Below are positions 12,401 to 20,947 of a DNA stretch of 64,000 bases, one piece after another. The stretch is taken from NCBI RefSeq assembly GCF_932526225.1, contig NC_064034.1, forward strand, positions 3,830,001-3,894,000. Direction: 5' to 3'. The DNA is from Nematostella vectensis. Its lineage: Eukaryota > Cnidaria > Anthozoa > Actiniaria > Edwardsiidae. The position numbers and the translations under genes were made by a program. Below the pieces are notes generated by a model. The model saw nothing but the letters and a program-made list of their open reading frames with translations, had not been told where the DNA came from and ran no database searches. Numbering within the stretch: the first letter of the stretch is position 1; each line of letters opens with the position of its first letter.

Positions 12401-15400
12401 GGACATAACATATAATTTCTGCCGTGTAAACACGTCTCTTGCAGGTAAGAATGACATATATTGCCTGCCGTGTAAACACGTCTCTTGCAGGTAGGCATAA
12501 CATATAATCCCTGCCGTGTAAACATGTCTCTTGCAGGTAGGCATAACATATAATGCCTGCCGTGTAAACACGTCTCTTGCAGGTAGGCATGACATATAAT
12601 CCTTGCCGTGTAAAAACGTCTCTTGCAGGTGGGCATAACATATAATTCCTGCCGTGTAGACACGTCTCTTGCAGGTAAGCATAACATATAATTCCTGTCG
12701 TGTAAACACGTTTCTTGCAGGTAGGCATAACATATAATGCCTGCCGTGTAAACACGTCTCTTGTAGGGAGGCATAATATATAATTCCTGCCGTGTAAACA
12801 CGTCTCTTGCAGGTGGGCATAACATATAATTCCTGCCGTGTAAACACGTCTCTTGCAGGTAGGCATAACATATAATGCCTGCCGTGTAAACACGTCTCTT
12901 GCAGGTAGGCATAATATATATATCCTGCCGTGTAAACACGTCTCTTGCAGGTGGGCATAACATATAATTCCTGCCGTGTAAACACGTCTCTTGCAGGTAG
13001 GCATAACATATAATGCCTGCCGTGTAAACACGTCTCTTGCAGGTAGGCATAACATATAATCCCTGCCGTGTAAACACGTCTCTTGCAGGTAGGCATGACA
13101 TATAATGCCTGCCGTGTAAACACGTCTCTTGCAGGTAGGCATAACATATAATCCCTGCCGTGTAAACACGTCTCTTGCAGGTGGGCATGACATATAATGC
13201 CTGCCGTGTAAACACGTCTCTTGCAGGTAAGCATGACATATAACGCCTGCCGTGTAAACACGTCTCTTGCAGGTGGGCATAACATATAATTCCTGCCGTG
13301 TAAACACGTCTCTTGCAGGTAGGCATAACATATAATGCCTGCCGTGTAAACACGTCTCTTGCAGGTGGGCATAACATATAATTCCTGCCGTGTAAACACG
13401 TCTCTTGCAGGTGAGCATAACATATAATGCCTGCCGTGTAGACACGTCTCTTGCAGGTAGGCATGACATATAATTCCTGCCGTGTAAACACGTCTCTTGC
13501 AGGTAGGCATGACATATAATTCCTGCCGTGTAAACACGTCTCTTGCAGGTAAGCATGACATATAATGCCTGCCGTGTAAACACGTCTCTTGCAGGTAAGC
13601 ATAACATATAATGCCTGCCGTGTAAACACGTCTCTTGCAGGTAGGCATAACATATAATTCCTGCCGTGTAAACACGTCTCTTGCAGGTAAGCATAACATA
13701 TAATTCCTGCCGTGTAAACACGTCTCTTGCAGGTAGGCATAACATATAATGCCTGCCGTGTAAACACGTCTCTTGCAGGTAAGCATAACATATAATGCCT
13801 GCCGTGTAAACACGTCTCTTGCAGGTGGGCATGACATATAATGCGTGCCGTGTAAACATGTCTCTTGCAGGTAGGCATAACATATAATTCCTGCCGTGTA
13901 AAAACGTCTCTTGCAGGTAGGCATAACATATAATTCCTGTCGTGTAAACACGTCTCTTGCAGGTAGGCATAACATATAATTCCTGCCGTGTAAACACGTC
14001 TCTTGCAGGTAGGCATAACATATAATTCCTGCCGTGTAAAAACGTCTCTTGCAGGTAGGCATAACATATAATTCCTGTCGTGTAAACACGTCTCTTGCAG
14101 GTAGGCATAACATATAATTCCTGCCGTGTAAAAACGTCTCTTGCAGGTAGGCATAACATATAATTCCTGCCGTGTAAAAACGTCTCTTGCAGGTAGGCAT
14201 AACATATAATGCCTGCCGTGTAAACACGTCTCTTGCAGGTGGGCATAACATATAATCCCTGCCGTGTGAACACGTCTCTTGCAGTTAGGCATAACATATA
14301 ATGCCTGCCGTGTAAACACGTCTCTTGCAGGTAGGCATAACATATAATTCCTGCCGTGTAAACACGTCTCTTGCAGGTAAGCATAACATATAATGCCTGC
14401 CGTGTAAACACGTCTCTTGCAGGTAAGCATAACATATAATGCCTGCCGTGTAAACACGTCTCTTGCAGGTAGGCATAACATATAATGCCTGCCGTGTAAA
14501 CACGTCTCTTGCAGGTAGGCATAACATATAATTCCTGTCGTGTAAACACGTCTCTTGCAGGTAGGCATGACATATAATGCCTGCCGTGTAAACACGTCTC
14601 TTGCAGGTAAGCATAACATATAATGCCTGCCGTGTAAACACGTCTCTTGCAGGTAAGCACAACATATAATGCCTGCCGTGTAAACACGTCTTTTGCAGGT
14701 AGGCATAACATATAATGCCTGCCGTGTAAACACGTCTCTTGCAGGTAAGCATGACATATAATTCCTGCCGTGTAAACACGTCTCTTGCAGGTAGGCATAA
14801 CATATAATGCCTGCCGTGTAAACACGTCTCTTGCAGGTAGGCATAACATATAATGCCTGCCGTGTAAACACGTCTCTTGCAGGTAGGCATAACATATAAT
14901 GCCTGCCGTGTAAACACGTCTCTTGCAGGTAGGCATAACATATAATTCCTGCCGTGTAAACACGTCTCTTGCAGGTAAGCATAACATATAATGCCTGCCG
15001 TGTAAACACGTCTCTTGCAGGTAGGCATAACATATAATGCCTGCCATGTAAACACGTCTCTTGCAGGTAGGCATAACATATAATTCCTGCCGTGTAAACA
15101 CGTCTCTTGCAGGTAAGCATAACATATAATGCCTGCCGTGTAAACACGTCTCTTGCAGGTAAGCATAACATATAATGCCTGCCGTGTAAACACGTCTCTT
15201 GCAGGTAGGCATAACATATAATTCCTGCCGTGTAAAAACGTCTCTTGCAGGTGGGCATGACATATAATTCCTGCCGTGTAAACACGTCTCTTGCAGGTGG
15301 GCATAACATATAATGCCTGCCGTGTAAACACGTCTCTTGCAGGTAAGCATAACATATAATGCCTGCCGTGTAAACACGTTTCTTGCAGGTAAGCATCACA

Positions 15401-18400
15401 TATAATTCCTGCCGTGTAAACACGTCTCTTGCAGGTAGGCATGACATATAATCCCTGCCGTGTAAACACGTCTCTTGCAGGTAGGCATAACATATAATGC
15501 CTGCCGTGTAGACACGTCTCTTGCAGGTAAGCATGACATATAATGCCTGCCGTGTGAACACGTCTCTTGCAGGTAAGCATGACATATAATGCCTGCCGTG
15601 TGAACACGTCTCTTGCAGGTGGGCATAACATATAATTCCTGCCGTGTAAACACGTCTCTTGCAGGTAGGCATAACATATAATGCCTGCCGTGTAAACACG
15701 TCTCTTGCAGGTAAGCATAACATATAATGCCTGCCGTGTAAACACGTCTCTTGCAGGTAGGCATAACATATAATTCCTGTCGTGTAAACACGTCTCTTGC
15801 AGGTGGGCATGACATATAATTCCTGCCGTGTAAACACGTCTCTTGCAGGTAGGCATAACATATAATGCCTGCCGTGTAAACACGTTTCTTGCAGGTAAGC
15901 ATGACATATAATGCCTGCCGTGTAAACACGTCTCTTGCAGGTAGGCATAACATATAATGCCTGCCGTGTAAACACGTCTCTTGCAGGTGGGCATAACATA
16001 TAATTCCTGCCGTGTAGACACGTCTCTTGCAGGTAAGCATAACATATAATGCCTGCCGTGTAAACACGTCTCTTGCAGGTAGGCATAACATATAATTCCT
16101 GCCGTGTAAACACGTCTCTTGCAGGGCGGCATAACATATAATTCCTGCCGTGTACACACGTCTCTTGCAGGTAGGCATAACATATAATGCCTGTCGTGTA
16201 AACACGTCTCTTGCAGGTAGGCATAACATATAATGCCTGCCGTGTAAACACGTCTCTTGCAGGTAGGCATAACATCTACATTTATTTAGTCGGTAAAAAA
16301 TCTTGCGATATCACACCAACCTTAAATAAAAGTATTTACATATAAATAAATAAATAAGGAGATAAGTAAATAAAAATATATACATATATACATGGATAGG
16401 TACTAAGTATATATAGAATATATAAAATATTAAATAATGTAAAGAAAATTCAATAATACAATTCAATAATATATAGATATAAAATTATAAAATTAAAATT
16501 CAATTCTTATTATTATTAAGATAGATTTCGAGGTCACGCTTAAAATGTTCGATTGAGCCTAGCTCGACAAGTTCATTAGGTAAAGTGTTCCAATGTCTTA
16601 TCGTTCGGGGGAAAAAAGAATAAAAATACTTATTCTTTGTAGCTTTTTCTTGATAATATTTAAAATTAACATATAATTCCTGCCGTGTAAACACGTCTCT
16701 TGCAGGTAGGCATAACATATAATGCCTGCCGTGTAAACACGTCTCTTGCAGGTGGGCATAACATATAATTCCTGCCGTGTAGACACGTCTCTTGCAGGTA
16801 AGCATAACATATAATTCCTGTCGTGTAAACACGTTTCTTGCAGGTAGGCATAACATATAATGCCTGCCGTGTAAACACGTCTCTTGCAGGGAGGCATAAT
16901 ATATAATTCCTGCCGTGTAAACACGTCTCTTGCAGGTGGGCATAACATATAATTCCTGCCGTGTAAACACGTCTCTTGCAGGTAGGCATAACATATAATG
17001 CCTGCCGTGTAAACACGTCTCTTGCAGGTAGGCATAATATATATATCCTGCCGTGTAAACACGTCTCTTGCAGGTGGGCATAACATATAATTCCTGCCGT
17101 GTAAACACGTCTCTTGCAGGTAGGCATAACATATAATGCCTGCCGTGTAAACACGTCTCTTGCAGGTAGGCATAACATATAATCCCTGCCGTGTAAACAC
17201 GTCTCTTGCAGGTAGGCATGACATATAATGCCTGCCGTGTAAACACGTCTCTTGCAGGTAGGCATAACATATAATCCCTGCCGTGTAAACACGTCTCTTG
17301 CAGGTGGGCATGACATATAATGCCTGCCGTGTAAACACGTCTCTTGCAGGTAAGCATAACATATAATGCCTGTCGTGTAAACACGTCTCTTGCAGGTGGG
17401 CATAACATATAATGCCTGCCGTGTAAACACGTCTCTTGCAGGTAGGCATAACATATAATGCCTGCCGTGTAAACACGTTTCTTGCAGGTAAGCATAACAT
17501 ATAATTCCTGCCGTGTAAAAACGTCTCTTGCAGGTAAGCATGACATATAATGCCTGCCGTGTAAACACGTCTCTTGCAGGTGGGCATAACATAAAATGCC
17601 TGCCGTGTAAACACGTCTCTTGCAGGTAAGCATAACATATAATGCCTGCCGTGTAAACACGTCTCTTGCAGGTAAGCATAACATATAATGCCTGCCGTGT
17701 AAACACGTCTCTTGCAGGTGGGCATGACATATAATGCCTGCCGTGTAAACACGTCTCTTGCAGGTAAGCATAACATATAATCCCTGCCGTGTAAACACGT
17801 CTCTTGCAGGTAAGCATAACATATAATGCCTGCCGTGTAAACACGTCTCTTGCAGGTGGGCATAACATATAATGCCTGCCGTGTAAACACGTCTCTTGCA
17901 GGTAGGCATAACATAAAATGCCTGCTGTGTTAACACGTCTCTTGCAGGTGGGCATGACATATAATGCCTGCCGTGTAAACACGTCTCTTGCAGGTAGGCA
18001 TAACATATAATTCCTGCCGTGTAAAAACGTCTCTTGCAGGTAAGCATGACATATAATGCCTGCCGTGTAAACACGTCTCTTGCAGGTGGGCATAACATAA
18101 AATGCCTGCCGTGTAAACACGTCTCTTGCAGGTAGGCATAACATATAATTCCTGCCGTGTAAACACGTCTCTTGCAGGGCGGCATAACATATAATGCCTG
18201 CCGTGTAAACACGTCTCTTGCAGGTGGGCATACCATATAATGCCTGCCGTGTAAACACGTCTCTTGCAGGTAGGCATAACATATAATTCCTGCCGTGTAA
18301 ACACGTCTCTTGCAGGGCGGCATAACATATAATGCCTGCCGTGTAAACACGTCTCTTGCAGGGCGGCATAACATAAAATGCCTGCCGTGTTAACACGTCT

Positions 18401-20454
18401 CTTGCAGGTGGGCATGACATATAATGCCTGCCGTGTAAACACGTCTCTTGCAGGGCGGCATAACATATAATGCCTGCCGTGTAAACACGTCTCTTGCAGG
18501 TAAGCATAACATATAATGCCTGCCGTGTAAACACGTCTCTTGCAGTTAGGCATAACATATAATGCCTGCCGTGTAAACACGTCTCTTGCAGGTAGGCATA
18601 ACATATAATGCCTGCCGTGTTAACACGTCTCTTGCAGTTTGGCATAACATAAAATGCCTGCCGTGTAAACACGTCTCTTGCAGGTAAGCATAACATATAA
18701 TGCCTGCCGTGTAAACACGTCTCTTGCAGGTAAGCATAACATATAATGCCTGCCGTGTAAACACGTCTCTTGCAGGTGGGCATGACATATAATGCCTGCC
18801 GTGTAAACACGTCTCTTGCAGGTAAGCATAACATATAATCCCTGCCGTGTAAACACGTCTCTTGCAGGTAAGCATAACATATAATGCCTGCCGTGTAAAC
18901 ACGTCTCTTGCAGGTGGGCATAACATATAATGCCTGCCGTGTAAACACGTCTCTTGCAGGTAGGCATAACATAAAATGCCTGCTGTGTTAACACGTCTCT
19001 TGCAGGTGGGCATGACATATAATGCCTGCCGTGTAAACACGTCTCTTGCAGGTAGGCATAACATATAATTCCTGCCGTGTAAAAACGTCTCTTGCAGGTA
19101 AGCATGACATATAATGCCTGCCGTGTAAACACGTCTCTTGCAGGTGGGCATAACATAAAATGCCTGCCGTGTAAACACGTCTCTTGCAGGTAGGCATAAC
19201 ATATAATTCCTGCCGTGTAAACACGTCTCTTGCAGGGCGTCATAACATATAATGCCTGCCGTGTAAACACGTCTCTTGCAGGTGGGCATACCATATAATG
19301 CCTGCCGTGTAAACACGTCTCTTGCAGGTAGGCATAACATATAATTCCTGCCGTGTAAACACGTCTCTTGCAGGGCGGCATAACATATAATGCCTGCCGT
19401 GTAAACACGTCTCTTGCAGGGCGGCATAACATAAAATGCCTGCCGTGTTAACACGTCTCTTGCAGGTGGGCATGACATATAATGCCTGCCGTGTAAACAC
19501 GTCTCTTGCAGGGCGGCATAACATATAATGCCTGCCGTGTAAACACGTCTCTTGCAGGTAAGCATAACATATAATGCCTGCCGTGTAAACACGTCTCTTG
19601 CAGTTAGGCATAACATATAATGCCTGCCGTGTAAACACGTCTCTTGCAGGTAGGCATAACATATAATGCCTGCCGTGTTAACACGTCTCTTGCAGTTTGG
19701 CATAACATATAATTCCTGCCGTGTAAACACGTCTCTTGCAGGTAGGCATAACATATAATTCCTGCCGTGTAAACACGTCTCTTGCAGGTAAGCATAACAT
19801 ATAATGCCTGCCGTGTAAACACGTCTCTTGCAGTTAGGCATAACATATAATTCCTGCCGTGTAAACACGTCTCTTGCAGGTGGGCATAACATATAATGCC
19901 TGCCGTGTAAACACGTCTCTTGCAGTTAGGCATAACATATAATGCCTGCCGTGTAAACACGTCTCTTGCAGGTAGGCATAACATATAATTCCTGCCGTGT
20001 AAACACGTCTCTTGCAGGTAAGCATAACATATAATCCCTGCCGTGTAAAAACGTCTCTTGCAGGTAGGCATGACATATAATCCCTGCCGTGTGAACACGT
20101 CTCTTGCAGGGCGGCATAACATGGCATTCCTGCCGTGTTAAAACGTCTCTTAAAGATAGGAATTACAGAAATGTTTATTTTTTGACAAAAAATAATTGAC
20201 CAACCTCTTCGTACATGATTATTCTGTCCCGATGGAATCCTTGTTGCTTCGTGCGTTTACGATTATGTTGTAATTGAATTTTGCCCTAGCGATGGAAATC
20301 TATATTATAGTGTAAAAACATTACAGTACCTTGCCTTTGTTGCAGGTCGTGTATAACGCGCCATCTGATGAATAACAAGGAATGCTTCTTCTGTAAAGAG
20401 GTCGTCGACACGCTAGCAGAAATATCAGCAGACGACCAGGCTATCAAGAAGTGA
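414..20454 (+). CDS. RNF123: RNF123/KPC1-type RING E3 ubiquitin ligase, C-terminal part (5' end outside window)
   Basis: Exons: 414-568, 802-885, 1257-1364, 1831-2008, 2203-2277, 2458-2545, 3097-3184, 5536-5602, 5805-5828, 6443-6582, 6847-6942, 7117-7206, 7945-8105, 8296-8423, 8716-8902, 20346-20454. All introns are GT-AG and all phases close, giving about 591 codons, near 45% of the human protein (about 1,314 aa). Diagnostic segments match RNF123: [48 protein letters not shown] and [20 protein letters not shown]. The C-terminal RING has CPIC, PCRHVSC, then MNNKECFFC. In mammals RNF123 is the catalytic subunit of the KPC ligase that degrades cytoplasmic p27Kip1; the same role here is inference. 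The last intron (8903-20345) splits the RING between zinc ligands (SCR|SC), so correct removal is needed for a working ligase. Stop codon TGA is at 20452-20454. Confidence 0.93.
886..1190 (+). repeat. Degenerate 31-bp tandem repeat in phase with the splice donor, followed by a 43-bp direct repeat pair
   Basis: Starting exactly at the donor GT (886) after exon 802-885, about seven degenerate units of 20-31 bp each begin GTAAA, GTAGA, GTGAA or GTTAA and contain AACGTTAGTCGG-like cores. They run to about 1080, so every unit repeats a donor-like start. A second pair of direct copies (43-bp period, marked by ATAGTTTATCGTCAAYCGG) lies at 1103 and 1146. Confidence 0.7.
1606..1860 (+). repeat. 66-bp tandem repeat derived from the acceptor of RNF123 exon 1831-2008
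   Basis: Four copies start CATGATRGA at 1606, 1672, 1738 and 1804, spaced exactly 66 bp. The last copy is the real junction: pyrimidine tract, CTGCAG, then exon codons AAGAAGCAAGAAGATATCCA. Upstream copies carry TTTCCTCTTCACTGTAG followed by AAGAAGCAAAAAGACATCCA (the first has CTGTAA). The real acceptor and the first 20 or so exon bases have thus been copied upstream. The 66-bp unit is a multiple of three, which explains an antisense open frame here. Confidence 0.85.
3219..5385 (+). repeat. 59-bp minisatellite in an RNF123 intron, interrupted by a SINE
   Basis: About 29 units of 59 bp between 3661 and 5385, plus about one unit at 3219-3294 before the SINE. The unit is purine-rich on the + strand and contains GTGTGATGAGGCATGAGATG and GGGAAGCGGCGAGTG. 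Variants alternate GGAGAGAGAGG, GGAGATAGAGG and a shorter AGGGTAGAGG. Antisense frames are open (a Ser/His/Pro-rich repeat) but start at array positions and have no independent support. I could not relate the unit to the adjoining exon ends at 3184 or 5536. Confidence 0.85.
3295..3662 (-). mobile_element. tRNA-derived SINE, minus orientation
   Basis: On the minus strand the element begins with a pol III promoter. Box A (TGGCCTAGTGTGTTAGCGCG) is at 3634-3653 and box B (GGTTCGAATCC) at 3599-3609, spaced as in a tRNA gene. A roughly 290-bp body follows and ends in an A-rich/GAAACT tail near 3295. It interrupts the 59-bp minisatellite, with array sequence on both sides. The flanking GCGAG/ACGAG could be a short, diverged target duplication. 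Confidence 0.75.
7286..7369 (+). CDS. Possible 28-codon cassette exon of RNF123
   Basis: An 84-nt open segment sits in the intron between exons 7117-7206 and 7945-8105. It has an acceptor (CTATCAACAG) and a donor (CATGAG|GTAATG), and enters and leaves in phase 0, so inclusion would insert 28 residues (starting [11 protein letters not shown]) without a frameshift. The vertebrate protein joins the flanking exons directly (HIARLFQ next to LLTQVLNR), so the segment is not part of the conserved core. It could be a lineage-specific optional exon or chance. Confidence 0.35.
8500..8750 (+). repeat. Degenerate ~40-bp tandem repeat derived from the acceptor of exon 8716-8902
   Basis: Five decayed copies of the junction TTTTCAG|TCCATAAGGACGTG precede the real one. 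Recognisable starts are CCAGTCTGTAAGGACGTG (8503), TTCAGTCAATAAAGAT (8541), TAAGTCATGCATGAAGATG (8581), TTCACGAGGACAC (8636) and TTTACGAGGACAC (8676); the real acceptor is at 8715. Spacing is about 38-51 bp. Both the polypyrimidine/AG and the first exon codons are recognisable in several copies. Confidence 0.65.
8870..16275 (+). repeat. 46-bp minisatellite seeded by the RING exon donor, first block (~161 copies)
   Basis: The first copy overlaps the end of exon 8716-8902: CCTGCCGTGTAGACACGTCT, CTTGCAG, then donor GTGGGC and CATAACATATAAT. The same 46-bp segment then repeats head to tail for 7.4 kb. Common variants are GTAGGC, GTAAGC or GTGGGC after CAG; ATAAC/ATGAC; GCC/TCC/CCC; GTAAAC/GTAGAC. 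A higher-order duplication is visible: the rare variant CATATCATTCC occurs at 9648 and 11534, offset 1,886 bp (41 units), and flanking rare variants follow in the same order. On the + strand the frame after the exon hits TAA at once (TGG GCA TAA). Confidence 0.97.
16276..16667 (-). mobile_element. 5'-truncated non-LTR retrotransposon inserted in the 46-bp array
   Basis: A 392-bp AT-rich insertion breaks the array. On the minus strand it encodes the C-terminus of a LINE reverse transcriptase ORF ([18 protein letters not shown] ... FKRDLEIYL, stop near 16500), followed by a 3' UTR ending in TAAATAAATGTAG. It is flanked by a 6-bp direct repeat TAACAT (16270-16275 and 16667-16672), consistent with target-primed insertion. 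Only the last 55 or so codons remain. Confidence 0.85.
16667..20140 (+). repeat. 46-bp minisatellite, second block (~75 copies)
   Basis: The same unit continues after the LINE to a decayed last copy near 20140. New variants become frequent: CATAAAATGCC, GTGTTAACACG, and CAGGGCGGC or CAGTTAGGC, which lose the donor GT. A higher-order duplication is visible: the unique ACCATATAATGCC occurs at 18231 and 19289, offset 1,058 bp (23 units), with matching neighbours. The ordinary intron end follows (20141-20345) with acceptor CTTTGTTGCAG. Confidence 0.97.
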
Positions 20455-20658
20455 TATTTAAAAATGACCTTACTGTATTATAGGGCAACACGCCCAACCG
20501 ACAAGCCTTATGCATCTGCTGCTTATGTTAAGTGACTGAGTCCAACAGAGGAAACCTTGAAGGGTCCTTGTGTCAATTCTCGTCTGCACGGCCCCCGCGA
20601 GCCAGAATGTCGAGCGCAAAGAGAGTCTAAATTGGACTACCCCATTTGCTGTTCAGTA

Positions 20659-20677
20659 AATAAAAAAACTAAATAAA
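20659..20677 (+). terminator. Poly(A) signals of RNF123
   Basis: Two AATAAA hexamers (20659-20664 and 20672-20677) lie about 200 nt after the RNF123 stop and are followed by a T-rich stretch. The next gene starts only about 260 bp further on. Confidence 0.7.
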
Positions 20678-20911
20678 GGTTTACTGTCATCTGATCTTTT
20701 TCGTTCACACATTTTATGATTGTATCCATTACCCTTAAAAATGGTTCTCCGGTCCACAAAATCTTGGTTTCATATAAATGTAATAAATTAATTAAAAATT
20801 AAAATTCACCATTTCAATTTTTCTTTTGCTTATTGGTTTCCCTGTGGTGGATCGTCCTTTACCATTGTGACGTCATCCACACGTTGGTAAATTCGACTCG
20901 ATCGTAGCAAA

Positions 20912-20947
20912 ATGCGACGGCACAAATGTAGATCATGTTTGCCATGA
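20912..20947 (+). other. Overlapping upstream ORF of the Ig receptor gene
   Basis: An 11-codon ORF (MRRHKCRSCLP) opens 23 nt before the receptor start at 20935, in another frame. It ends in TGA at 20945-20947, overlapping a second in-frame receptor ATG at 20944 (ATGA arrangement). If transcription starts upstream of 20912 this could dampen translation or favour the second ATG. The transcription start is unknown. Confidence 0.35.

Noticed and set aside
8747-20127. Very long minus-strand ORFs (up to 2,180 codons)
   Set aside because: They are translations of the 46-bp minisatellite, open in all three antisense frames because the unit has no stop. The reads begin and end inside the array and overlap in several frames.
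8870-20140. CRISPR-like regular repeat array
   Set aside because: Units are contiguous with no unique spacers, the context is a spliced animal gene, and the unit is a copy of the adjoining splice junction.
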